59,675 nt of DNA, taken from contig CABQJD010000011.1 in NCBI GenBank assembly GCA_902464405.1, forward strand, positions 1 through 59,675, written 5' to 3'. Each line of letters begins with the position of its first letter. Positions within the stretch are counted from its first letter, which is position 1. The position numbers and the translations under genes were made by a program. This document shows positions 1 through 7,874 of the stretch, one piece after another. A model generated the notes under the pieces. The model was not told the DNA's origin, ran no database searches, and saw only the letters and a list, made by a program, of their open reading frames with translations. This DNA is from an uncultured Actinomycetaceae bacterium (GTDB lineage: Bacteria > Actinomycetota > Actinomycetes > Actinomycetales > Actinomycetaceae).

Positions 1-55
1 AACAAAATGGCAGTGGAAAACATGAGGAATCAGCGTAATCTGGCACAATAGATAT

Positions 56-895
56 ATGCCGTATAAAGAGCTTTTTGCAGGATCTGCGCAGCTAAAAAAG
101 CTGCGCGGGCTATCCCAAGCGCGAATGCGAATGCGTTTTTCTCAGCAGCGTGTTGAAGGTGTGCAAGCTGTTCGAGAGCTTGTGCTATGTGAGCCGAAGC
201 TCGTGCGTGATATTTACACTACTCGCACGCTTCTCAAACAGCACCCAGAAATTGCGCAGGCAATTGATGAGCACAATATGTATGTGCATATTGGTGATGA
301 CGATCTTCTTGCGAAAGCTGCCCCTCACGCACAAGGGATTGCAGCAGTTGCGCATATTCCTAAGCCAGTAAATCTTGAGTATATATATCGGCAGTCTCCA
401 CTTGTAGTGTGCTGTGTTCAAGCCAACGATCCTGGGAACGTCGGCACGATTATTCGAACAGCTGATGCATGCGGAGCAGGGGGAGTTGTGCTTGGAGATG
501 GCTCTGTAGATCCCTACAGCTCTAAAGTGATTCGAAGTGCAGCTGGATCTACTTTTCACCTTCCTGTGTGCGAATCAAGCGTATATGAGACTGTAGCGGA
601 AGCGAAAAAGCATGGTTTTCAAGTAATGCTTGCAGACGCTGGAGGAGAAGTGAGCCTGCACGATATGCATAGTGCTGCATTGCATCGCAATGGGTCGGCG
701 TCACCGCATATATCTCTTGCTGCTCCAACTTTATGGCTTGTTGGAAATGAAGCGCACGGTTTTTCTGAGGAACATAAAAATCTTGCGGATGTTATTATTT
801 CCATCCCGATGTGGGGGAAGACGGAATCTCTCAATCTTGCGGTGGCAACAGGGGTGTGCCTCTATGCATCGGCAAGCGAACTGTTTTCTGCGTAA
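56..895 (+). CDS. SpoU/TrmH-family RNA 2'-O-ribose methyltransferase
   Basis: A 279-residue protein of the SPOUT class, which transfers methyl from S-adenosylmethionine to the 2'-OH of a ribose in tRNA or rRNA. The N-terminal part (about residues 15-100) looks like the substrate-binding domain (RMRFSQQRVEGVQAVREL). The C-terminal part has the three family motifs: NDPGNVGTIIRTADACGAGG (about 122-141), a central WLVGNEAHGFSEE, and IPMWGKTESLNLAVATGVCLY near the end, whose knot forms the cofactor site. No good ribosome-binding site precedes the ATG; a CACAAT hexamer ends exactly 6 nt before it, so the transcript may be leaderless. A short open frame in bases 1-51 could be the end of an upstream gene but is too short to identify. 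The precise RNA target cannot be told from sequence. Confidence 0.9.
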   Translation: MPYKELFAGSAQLKKLRGLSQARMRMRFSQQRVEGVQAVRELVLCEPKLVRDIYTTRTLLKQHPEIAQAIDEHNMYVHIGDDDLLAKAAPHAQGIAAVAHIPKPVNLEYIYRQSPLVVCCVQANDPGNVGTIIRTADACGAGGVVLGDGSVDPYSSKVIRSAAGSTFHLPVCESSVYETVAEAKKHGFQVMLADAGGEVSLHDMHSAALHRNGSASPHISLAAPTLWLVGNEAHGFSEEHKNLADVIISIPMWGKTESLNLAVATGVCLYASASELFSA

Positions 896-903
896 TCTCT
901 ATT

Positions 904-941
904 AAGTAATCGTTACGCAATGAAGTAATCTTTACGCAACG
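904..941. repeat. Two tandem 19-bp repeats upstream of the oxidoreductase operon
   Basis: Two 19-bp units (904-922 and 923-941) differ at two positions. Each contains a palindrome-like core, GTAATCGTTAC (906-916) and GTAATCTTTAC (925-935), followed by GCAA. They lie about 65 bp upstream of porG and could be regulator binding sites. This is inferred from position and symmetry only. Confidence 0.6.
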
Positions 942-995
942 AAAGTCTAGCTTTATAAGGGCATTATGGAGCCATGGCGTCATCGTCAAAAGAGC

Positions 996-1001
996 TAACC
1001 T
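996..1001 (+). promoter_or_regulatory. Possible -10 hexamer, leaderless start of porG
   Basis: TAACCT fits the actinobacterial TANNNT -10 pattern and ends exactly 6 nt before the porG ATG. There is no Shine-Dalgarno sequence in between. No clear -35 element is visible. Confidence 0.4.
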
Positions 1002-1007
1002 TAAAAC

Positions 1008-1577
1008 ATGGTAGAAATCAGAATCCATGGACGAGGCGGTCAGGGTGTCGTCACCGCTGCAGACCTCGTGGCATATGCTGCCTTTGCTGAAGGTCGCCAT
1101 GCCCAAGCATTTCCATCGTTCGGCTCTGAGCGCACTGGAGCGCCAGTTGTCTCGTATTGCCGCGTGACGGATAAAGAAATTCGCACGCGTGAACCTGTGC
1201 TCGAACCAGATCTCGTCGTGGTTCAAGATCCGACGCTTCTGCCCATTCTCGATGTTTTTGCTGGTTTGAAATCAGATGGTTTTGCACTCATCAATTCTGG
1301 AAAGACTCCGCAGGAGCTTGGTTTTTCGGAGCTTGTGGCAGGTCGTCCGAAAGGGCACATTATCGCAATTCCTGCTGCCGATATTGCTCGCAAGCATACG
1401 GGGCGCACAGTTCCAAATGCTGTGTTGCTGGGAGCGGCTGCAGCTTTAACTGGTTTATACAAGATGGAATCAGTGAGTAATGCGATTATGCAGCGTTTCC
1501 CTGGAAAAGTGGGCGAGATGAACGTTGCTGCTGCTCAAGAGGCATTTGAGCTTGTTAAACATATGAAGGAGGCATGA
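1008..1577 (+). CDS. porG: 2-oxoacid:ferredoxin oxidoreductase, gamma subunit
   Basis: A 189-residue gamma subunit of a pyruvate/2-ketoacid:ferredoxin oxidoreductase, the complex that oxidatively decarboxylates a 2-oxoacid to acyl-CoA while reducing an iron-sulfur carrier. The N-terminal GRGGQGVVTAADL and the following AFPSFGSERTGAPV motif are typical of the CoA-binding gamma domain. It is the first gene of a tightly packed operon porG-porA-porB-GltD-like; porA begins 4 nt after this stop. The separate gamma, alpha and beta polypeptides resemble the archaeal/Thermotoga multi-subunit form rather than the fused two-subunit KorAB form common in actinobacteria. Pyruvate is the most likely substrate, judged from the alpha and beta sequences, but a branched-chain 2-oxoacid is not excluded. 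Confidence 0.92.
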   Translation: MVEIRIHGRGGQGVVTAADLVAYAAFAEGRHAQAFPSFGSERTGAPVVSYCRVTDKEIRTREPVLEPDLVVVQDPTLLPILDVFAGLKSDGFALINSGKTPQELGFSELVAGRPKGHIIAIPAADIARKHTGRTVPNAVLLGAAAALTGLYKMESVSNAIMQRFPGKVGEMNVAAAQEAFELVKHMKEA

Positions 1578-1581
1578 GCAG

Positions 1582-2838
1582 ATGCTTAAGCAAATTGAAG
1601 GATCTCAGTCAATTGCGCAGACAGTCGCTGCTTGCCGCCCAAACGTAGTGGCTGCCTATCCTATTTCTCCACAGACGCATATTGTGGAAGCTCTTTCTGC
1701 ACTAGTGAAAAAAGGCGAGCTTCCAGGGTGCGAGTATGTGAACGTGGAATCAGAATATTCTGCGATGTCTGCATCGATTGGTGCTTCGGCAGTCGGTGGG
1801 CGTGCCTATACCGCCACAGCTTCGCAAGGTCTGCTCTATATGGTAGAGGCAGTGTACAACGCTTCAGGTTTGGGCTTGCCAATTGTGATGACTGTGGCCA
1901 ACCGTGCAATTGGCGCTCCAATTAACATTTGGAACGATCACACTGACGCTATGAGCCAGCGAGATTCTGGCTGGCTGCAGCTCTATGCGATCGATAATCA
2001 GGAAGCTGCCGATCTGCATGTGCAGGCATTCCGTATTGCCGAAAAATTATCGCTTCCTGTGATGGTGTGTATGGATGGTTTTATTCTTACCCATGCGGTG
2101 GAGCTGGTCGATGTGCCAGAAAAAGAGCAAGTGGATAAATTCTTGCCACCGTATGAGCCGCGCCAAGTGCTTGATCCTTCTGATCCTATTTCTATTGGTG
2201 CAATGGTTGGCCCAGAAGCTTTCACAGAAGTTCGTTATCTTGCCCACCATAAGCAGCTTGAGGCTCTTGATCTCATTCCTCAGGTGCAGCAGGAATTTTT
2301 GGAAATTTTCGGGCGAGACAGCGGCGGTCTGCTGCACGAGTATTTACTCGATGACGCGGAAACAGTGGTTGTGTGCCTCGGTTCCGTCACAGGTACTCTG
2401 CGCGATGTTGCTGACGAGCGGCGAGAGAATGGAGATAAGATCGGCATTCTTTCGATTGTCGCTTTCCGTCCCTTCCCTTCAGAAGCTGTGGGCAAGGCGC
2501 TCAAAAATGCAAAGCGTATTATCGTCCTCGAAAAGGCATTCTCTGTGGGGATCGGCGGTATTGTTTCTGCTGCAATACGCCCAGCCGTTGGATATGAAGG
2601 GCATACTTTCTATGAGTTGATTGCAGGTTTGGGCGGTCGTGATATCACTAAGCATTCGCTTCATGAGTATCTCGATCGCGCTGAAGCAGATAGCGTTGAA
2701 TACACTACGTTCCTCGATCTCGATCAAGATCTCATCGATCGGGAGCTTGCTCGTGAAGCAAAAAATCGCCGTTCGGGCGCAATTGCGGAAAATATGGTTC
2801 GTGATTATCACGAGCGCATCGCTGGAAGCCAGAACTAG
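1582..2838 (+). CDS. porA: 2-oxoacid:ferredoxin oxidoreductase, alpha subunit
   Basis: A 418-residue alpha subunit carrying the pyrimidine-binding half of the thiamine diphosphate site. Visible family features are VAAYPISPQTHIVE (about residues 22-36), the NVESEYSAMSASIGAS stretch with its conserved Glu, TATASQGL (about 78-85), and NIWNDHTDAMSQRDSGWLQ. The later GPEAFTEVRYLAHH segment matches PorA-type proteins. The start has a GGAGGCATGAGCAG context overlapping the end of porG. It sits between porG and porB and is surely co-transcribed with both. Length and motif order look complete. Confidence 0.92.
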   Translation: MLKQIEGSQSIAQTVAACRPNVVAAYPISPQTHIVEALSALVKKGELPGCEYVNVESEYSAMSASIGASAVGGRAYTATASQGLLYMVEAVYNASGLGLPIVMTVANRAIGAPINIWNDHTDAMSQRDSGWLQLYAIDNQEAADLHVQAFRIAEKLSLPVMVCMDGFILTHAVELVDVPEKEQVDKFLPPYEPRQVLDPSDPISIGAMVGPEAFTEVRYLAHHKQLEALDLIPQVQQEFLEIFGRDSGGLLHEYLLDDAETVVVCLGSVTGTLRDVADERRENGDKIGILSIVAFRPFPSEAVGKALKNAKRIIVLEKAFSVGIGGIVSAAIRPAVGYEGHTFYELIAGLGGRDITKHSLHEYLDRAEADSVEYTTFLDLDQDLIDRELAREAKNRRSGAIAENMVRDYHERIAGSQN

Positions 2839-2851
2839 GAGGCACAATACT

Positions 2852-3934
2852 ATGACGAATGTAGATCTCGGTCTTCCTCGTTACCGCGCAACTCAGATTC
2901 CTTCGCGTGAAGAAGTGAAGTTTTATCAGGTGGGTTCCTACGCTGTCGGTAACCGATTGGTCGATCCCGAATTGAAATCGAATCAATCGAAGGCGAATCG
3001 CTATAATTCCCTCACCTCGGGGCATCGAGCCTGCCAAGGCTGCGGCGAAGCACTCGGTGCGCGCTATGCACTCGATACTGCAATGGCTGCCTGCGATGGC
3101 AAGCTGATTGCCGTCAATGCAACTGGATGTTTGGAAGTTTTTTCTACTCCGTATCCGCAAACCGCATGGAATATCCCGTGGATTCATTCTTTGTTTGCTA
3201 ATGCGCCTGCAGTTGCGACAGGTGCTCAGGCTGCTTTGAAAGCTTTAGGTAAATCAGATATTCGCGTTGTTGCTCAAGGTGGCGATGGCGGTACGGTCGA
3301 TATTGGTTTCGGGCAGCTCTCGGGGATGTTTGAGCGCAACGATGATGTGCTTTACATCTGCTACGACAACGAAGCATATATGAACACAGGTGTGCAGCGC
3401 TCAGGTGCAACGCCGCCAGCCGCCCGCACAGCAACAACTCAGCCTGTTGGACCAGAACCTGGCAACGTGTGGGGGACGGGTAAAGATGTACCACGCATCG
3501 CTATGGCTCACGAAATTCCTTATGTAGCAACAGCGACTGTTGCTGATCTACGTGATCTCGAATATAAAGTGAATAAAGCTATGTCGATTCGCGGCGCTCG
3601 TTATATTCATATCTTTGTGCCATGCCCGCTCGGCTGGGGATCTATTTCGCACGATACAATCAAAATCGCTCGTTTGGCTACGCAAACTGGTCTTTTCCCT
3701 GTGTATGAAGCTGAATATGGCGAGATTACGTCTGTGATGAAGATCCGCCGCCTGGCGAAAGTGGAGGAATACCTTAAGTTGCAGCGTCGTTTCGCTCATT
3801 TATTTAAGAAGGGCGCCGATCCAGCAGTGATTGAGCGTATCCAAGCAACTGCAGATCGCAATATCCGCCGCTATAACTTGATTGACGCCGAAGGCTTAGA
3901 TGAATTTGTGCTGTACGAAGGCGAGGAGAAGTAA
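2852..3934 (+). CDS. porB: 2-oxoacid:ferredoxin oxidoreductase, beta subunit
   Basis: A 360-residue beta subunit that binds thiamine diphosphate and a [4Fe-4S] cluster. Seen are GHRACQGCGE and ATGCLEVF (cluster cysteines), the diphosphate/Mg-binding GGDGGTVDIGFGQLSGMFE, then CYDNEAYMNTGVQRSGATP and FVPCPLGW, all characteristic of PorB. The frame is open well upstream into porA, but the ATG at 2852 is chosen because TAGGAGG lies just before it (about 2835-2841) and the family's N-terminus begins here. The next gene starts 2 nt after the stop, so translation is probably coupled. With the gamma and alpha subunits it forms the catalytic core. Confidence 0.93.
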   Translation: MTNVDLGLPRYRATQIPSREEVKFYQVGSYAVGNRLVDPELKSNQSKANRYNSLTSGHRACQGCGEALGARYALDTAMAACDGKLIAVNATGCLEVFSTPYPQTAWNIPWIHSLFANAPAVATGAQAALKALGKSDIRVVAQGGDGGTVDIGFGQLSGMFERNDDVLYICYDNEAYMNTGVQRSGATPPAARTATTQPVGPEPGNVWGTGKDVPRIAMAHEIPYVATATVADLRDLEYKVNKAMSIRGARYIHIFVPCPLGWGSISHDTIKIARLATQTGLFPVYEAEYGEITSVMKIRRLAKVEEYLKLQRRFAHLFKKGADPAVIERIQATADRNIRRYNLIDAEGLDEFVLYEGEEK

Positions 3935-3936
3935 AG

Positions 3937-5604
3937 ATGACTGCCCTTGATCGTAATAAAACTGGTGCAGAGGCACTGCCTTTTGCTATCACGTTGGAGC
4001 TAGGATCATCACTTGAAAATGAGACGGGTTCGTGGAGGAGCGAACGCCCTGTCTATATGAATCTTTTGCCTCCGTGCAACAAGCAGTGCCCAGCTGGCGA
4101 AAATATTCAGCAGTGGCTCTTCTATTCGGAAGAAGGTAATTATGAAGCTGCGTGGCGTGAGATTATGAAGGAGAATCCGCTGCCAGCAGTGATGGGGCGC
4201 GTGTGCTACCACACCTGCCAGATTGCTTGTAATCGCGCTCAAGTAGATGAAGCTGTCGGCATCAACGCTGTGGAGCGTTTCCTTGGAGACAAAGCTCTTC
4301 TTGAGGGATGGAAAGTGGAGGTGACGGCTGCACCTACTGGCAAGAAAGTGCTTGTTGTAGGAGCAGGACCGTCTGGTATTTCTGCTGCTTATCATCTGGC
4401 TCGCCTTGGGCATAGCGTCACAGTGCGAGATGAGCGCTCAAAAGCTGGCGGTATGATGCGTTTTGGTATTCCGAGCTACCGTTTGCCGCGCAACATTTTA
4501 GATGGCGAGATTGCACGCATCGAAGAAATGGGCGTCAAGTTTGAACTTAATACTCGTGTGGATGATCTGCGCGGTGAGCTGGAGAATTTTGACGCGATCT
4601 TTTTAGCTGTGGGTGCGCAGATTGGGCGCGAGGTGACGATTCCTGCTTCCGATCCGAAGAATGTGCTCGATGCTGTCAAAATGCTTCGCAATGTGGAGGT
4701 TGAGGGAGACGCGGTTGATGGAGATAAGCCTCTTGCTGGGCGTCGAGTGGCGGTTTATGGCGGAGGCAATACGGCAATCGATGCTTCTCGTTCGGCGTTG
4801 CGGCTGGGAGCTGAAGAATCGATTATCGTCTATCGGCGTACTCGCACGCAGATGCCTGCTCACGATTTTGAAGTTGAAGAGGCTTTAGAAGAGGGCGTAA
4901 AGCTCGTTGAGCTGCGCACAATCACTCAGGCAATGGACGGCAAGCTCACGTTGGAGAAGATGGTTCTCGATGAAACTGGCTTCCCACAGCCGACTGGGCA
5001 ATTAGAAGAGCTTGCTGCTGATGTACTTGTTTTTGCTGTAGGGCAAGATGCTGATTTGAGCTTGCTTGAAGGTGTTGAGGGTGTGCAGATTGAACGCGGA
5101 TCTGTGCAGGTATCGCCGAATATGATGACGGGCAGGCCGGGCATTTTCGCTGGCGGCGATATGGTTCCACTCGATAAAAATGTGACGGCTGCTATCGGGC
5201 ATGGAAAGAAAGCGGCACGCAACATTGATACGTGGTTGCGTGGTCAGGAGTATGAAGCTCCAGAGCGTCATCTGGATGCAGAGCTTTCTCGTATGACTAC
5301 CTGGTACTATTCGGATGCTCCTCAGCAGGTGCGCGAAAAGTTGGAAGGTCCGCGGCGCTGCACAACTTTCGATGAGGTTATGCTCGGTTTAGACGAGCAG
5401 AGCGCAATTTTTGAAGCACGGCGCTGTATGAGTTGCGGTAACTGCTTCGGGTGTGACAACTGCTTCGGCGTCTGCCCTGATAATGCAGTGCTTAAAATTC
5501 GGCCAACTGAGTACGAGTTTAAGTATGATTACTGTAAAGGCTGCGGCATTTGTGCTGAGGAATGCCCATGCGGCTGTATTGAGATGGTTCCTGAAGATAT
5601 CTGA
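3937..5604 (+). CDS. GltD-like FAD/NAD(P) oxidoreductase with C-terminal ferredoxin domain
   Basis: A 555-residue flavoprotein related to the small subunit of NADPH-glutamate synthase. The N-terminal cysteine region (CNKQCPAGENIQQW, then CYHTCQIACNRAQVDE) is the fer4_20 cluster-binding domain. KVLVVGAGPSGISAAYHLARLG is the FAD-binding Rossmann motif; RRVAVYGGGNTAIDASRSA is the NAD(P) motif; FAGGDMVP closes the FAD site. The C-terminal part adds a cysteine-rich ferredoxin module: CMSCGNCFGCDNCFGVCP and CKGCGICAEECPCGC. It occupies the place where a delta (ferredoxin-like) subunit gene is found in other oxidoreductase operons, so it probably accepts electrons from PorGAB and passes them to NAD(P)+, or runs in reverse. 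That role is inference. The first C-terminal cluster motif has six cysteines, two more than a standard cluster needs. Confidence 0.85.
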   Translation: MTALDRNKTGAEALPFAITLELGSSLENETGSWRSERPVYMNLLPPCNKQCPAGENIQQWLFYSEEGNYEAAWREIMKENPLPAVMGRVCYHTCQIACNRAQVDEAVGINAVERFLGDKALLEGWKVEVTAAPTGKKVLVVGAGPSGISAAYHLARLGHSVTVRDERSKAGGMMRFGIPSYRLPRNILDGEIARIEEMGVKFELNTRVDDLRGELENFDAIFLAVGAQIGREVTIPASDPKNVLDAVKMLRNVEVEGDAVDGDKPLAGRRVAVYGGGNTAIDASRSALRLGAEESIIVYRRTRTQMPAHDFEVEEALEEGVKLVELRTITQAMDGKLTLEKMVLDETGFPQPTGQLEELAADVLVFAVGQDADLSLLEGVEGVQIERGSVQVSPNMMTGRPGIFAGGDMVPLDKNVTAAIGHGKKAARNIDTWLRGQEYEAPERHLDAELSRMTTWYYSDAPQQVREKLEGPRRCTTFDEVMLGLDEQSAIFEARRCMSCGNCFGCDNCFGVCPDNAVLKIRPTEYEFKYDYCKGCGICAEECPCGCIEMVPEDI

Positions 5605-5632
5605 TATGAAATCGTCGAGGAAAGGGAAGGCT

Positions 5633-5670
5633 TTCGTGAAAGCAAGCCATGTTTGTGAAAGCAAGCCATG
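5633..5670. repeat. Two tandem 19-bp repeats downstream of the oxidoreductase operon
   Basis: Two 19-bp units (5633-5651 and 5652-5670) differ at one position and contain GTGAAAGCAAGCCATG. They lie between the GltD-like gene and lipB. The period equals that of the repeat at 904-941, although the sequence differs. Confidence 0.7.
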
Positions 5671-5816
5671 CACGCATATCACACAAGCCTGAGCGCGATG
5701 CAGGATCTGTTGCGGCTGTCGATGCCGCTGGTCTGTACACATTGTAGAGCAAAGTGTAGAGTGCGCGGAGCAGAGTGTGAGAGCTGAATCCTCAATTGCT
5801 CATATCGCTATGGAGC

Positions 5817-5822
5817 TATTAT
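5817..5822 (+). promoter_or_regulatory. -10 hexamer, leaderless start of lipB
   Basis: TATTAT ends exactly 6 nt before the lipB ATG at 5829, and no ribosome-binding site lies between. This places transcription initiation at or next to the start codon. TTGCTC at 5796-5801 is a possible but poorly spaced -35 element. Confidence 0.55.
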
Positions 5823-5828
5823 AGATCT

Positions 5829-6635
5829 ATGGACGTGCTCAATCTCTTGCCTTGTGGTCCGCTCGATTATCTCGATGTGGATGCAATTCAGCGGGAACTT
5901 CACACTAATGTTGTTTGCGAGCATGCTCCCGATACAATCATTGTTTGGGAGTCGCGGCACATCTACACAGCAGGGCGTCGCACATCTGATAAAGACATTC
6001 CAGATACGTCAGTGCCAGTGATCAGTATGGATCGCGGCGGATCCGTCACTTATCATGGCCCAGGGCAGCTTATCGTATATCCCATCGTCAAAGTGCGTCC
6101 TGCGCAAGACGTTGTAGCATTTGTTCGTGGCACAGAGCGTGCTATCACAGCTGCGATGCTCAGAGCCTTCGGTATCCAGACAAGCCAAGTTGAGGGGCGT
6201 TCAGGTGCATGGATTCTTAATCCAGGGAAGATGGACCGAAAACTCTGCGCGATTGGAATTAAGTTTTCCTCTGGGGTGACGATGCACGGTTTAGCTCTTA
6301 ACGTCACTACTGATCTTTCCATGTTTGAGCGAGTGATTCCTTGCGGGCTTGCAGACGCAGGAGTGACGTCACTACAAGAATTAGGGGTGACGGCAGGGCT
6401 TCAGGAAGTTGCTGAAGCGCTTATTCCTGAGCTTGTGCGAGCATATAATCCGTTTTTTGAGCGTTCAGAAAGTACTGCCGTAAATTTTTTAGAGGATTTC
6501 GGGCAGCTGGATGCTTATGAATGGGTAAGCCGTGCACCTCAACTCCGTAAAAATCAAGAATTAAGCTTATGCACAGGATCAGCGTGGAAACCTCGCGGGT
6601 CTTTGAATGATGAGCAGCAGCGTAAACAGCAATAG
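5829..6635 (+). CDS. lipB: Octanoyl-[acyl carrier protein]:protein N-octanoyltransferase
   Basis: A 268-residue LipB, which moves the octanoyl chain from acyl carrier protein to lipoyl domains of the 2-oxoacid dehydrogenases and the glycine cleavage H protein. Seen are DRGGSVTYHGPGQLIVYPI, the KLCAIGIKFSSGVTMHGLALNV segment with the conserved Lys and His, and VIPCGLADAGVTSL with the catalytic Cys. The ATG at 5829 is preferred over an in-frame start at 5796 because the family begins near MDVLNLLPCGPLDY and a -10 hexamer sits 6 nt ahead. The 3' end overlaps lipA by 29 nt, so the two are co-transcribed. Confidence 0.93.
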   Translation: MDVLNLLPCGPLDYLDVDAIQRELHTNVVCEHAPDTIIVWESRHIYTAGRRTSDKDIPDTSVPVISMDRGGSVTYHGPGQLIVYPIVKVRPAQDVVAFVRGTERAITAAMLRAFGIQTSQVEGRSGAWILNPGKMDRKLCAIGIKFSSGVTMHGLALNVTTDLSMFERVIPCGLADAGVTSLQELGVTAGLQEVAEALIPELVRAYNPFFERSESTAVNFLEDFGQLDAYEWVSRAPQLRKNQELSLCTGSAWKPRGSLNDEQQRKQQ

Positions 6636-7698
6636 GAAAGTGATTGAGGCAGGGGTAATTTTGAATTCTTCACGGGTCGATCCGAACGGGCGTAAACTTT
6701 TGCGTATTGAGGCGCGTAATGCTCAGATTCCGATCGATAGGCAGCGCCCTGAATGGCTCAAAACTCGTGCTGTTGTGCGTGCAGGATACGAGCAGATGCG
6801 TGAGCGTATCCACGGCACTTCATTGCACACAATCTGCGAAGAAGCTAACTGCCCGAATATCTATGAGTGCTGGGATTCGAAAGAAGCCAGCTTTTTACTG
6901 GGCGGCGATATATGTACGCGCCGCTGTGATTTTTGTTTCGTTAAGACTGGTCGCCCAGATGCTTATGATCAAGATGAGCCGCGTCGTCTAGCTCAGAGAG
7001 TGAAAGAGCTAGAGCTTAATTATGTGACGATTACAGGCGTCGCTCGTGACGATCTTCCTGATGGTGCTGCATGGCTCTACGCCGAGACGTGCCGTCTTAT
7101 TCGCGAGATAAGCCCTCATACAGGAGTAGAGCTTTTGATTGACGATTTTTCTGGCAGCTATGAGGCGCTTCAGGTCGTTATCAGTTCTCGCCCTGAGGTG
7201 ATTGCTCATAATCTAGAGACAGTGCCTCGTATTTTCAAGAAAATTCGCCCAGCATTTCACTACGAGAGGTCGCTTGACCTGATTCGTAGAGCATCGCGGG
7301 CAGGTATCGTCACGAAAAGTAATATGATTTTAGGTATGGGGGAGACGCACAGCGAAGTGCTTGATGCTATGCAGGATTTGCGTGAGGCGGGATGTGATCT
7401 TCTCACGCTTACTCAATATCTACGTCCATCAGTACTCCATCATCCCGTTGATCGGTGGGTGCATCCGAACGAGTTTGTGCAGCTGCGCGATCTCGGGCTT
7501 CACATGGGGTTTACTGGAGTTATGGCAGGTCCTCTTGTACGCAGTTCATATCACGCAGGCACATTGTGGGCGCGAGCGATGCGAGCAAAAGGTTTGGCAA
7601 TTCCGAAGCGTTTGGCTGGAGTTTCTTCTGGAGAGTCGATGGCAAGGCAGGAAGCTGCTGCTGTGTTGAAACGATATGGGCAAACACCATTGGTGTAG
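6607..7698 (+). CDS. lipA: Lipoyl synthase
   Basis: A 363-residue radical-SAM enzyme that inserts two sulfur atoms into protein-bound octanoyl groups. Both cluster motifs are present: the auxiliary cluster CEEANCPNIYEC (about residues 76-87) and the radical-SAM CTRRCDFC (about 102-109). The C-terminal RSSYHAG contains the serine that ligates the auxiliary cluster in this family. The start overlaps the end of lipB (ATGATG at 6607; either ATG is possible), which implies translational coupling. LipB plus LipA forms the endogenous lipoate pathway. It stands directly behind a lipoate-independent oxidoreductase operon, so the cell probably has both routes for 2-oxoacid oxidation. Confidence 0.95.
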   Translation: MMSSSVNSNRKVIEAGVILNSSRVDPNGRKLLRIEARNAQIPIDRQRPEWLKTRAVVRAGYEQMRERIHGTSLHTICEEANCPNIYECWDSKEASFLLGGDICTRRCDFCFVKTGRPDAYDQDEPRRLAQRVKELELNYVTITGVARDDLPDGAAWLYAETCRLIREISPHTGVELLIDDFSGSYEALQVVISSRPEVIAHNLETVPRIFKKIRPAFHYERSLDLIRRASRAGIVTKSNMILGMGETHSEVLDAMQDLREAGCDLLTLTQYLRPSVLHHPVDRWVHPNEFVQLRDLGLHMGFTGVMAGPLVRSSYHAGTLWARAMRAKGLAIPKRLAGVSSGESMARQEAAAVLKRYGQTPLV

Positions 7699-7835
7699 CC
7701 GTATTCGCTAAACCTGTGTCATCGCTAAACGCGTGTTATCTGGACTCGAGGGCGCAGAGCTGTATCTCAGTGTAAAATTGCTTATCTGTAAAGAAGTGCG
7801 TAAAGAGGCACAATCCAGGCTGGCAGGGTGCGCGA

Positions 7836-7841
7836 TATAGT
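7836..7841 (+). promoter_or_regulatory. Possible -10 box of the PutP-like gene
   Basis: TATAGT lies 33 nt upstream of the chosen start at 7875, leaving a short leader with a ribosome-binding site. No convincing -35 hexamer is visible. Confidence 0.35.
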
Positions 7842-7874
7842 AGTTGCTAGATTATGCGCATAGAAAGGGCAGCA

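Noticed and set aside
1..51. Tail of an upstream gene such as rplT
   Set aside because: Sixteen open codons do not resemble the L20 C-terminus and are too few to identify.
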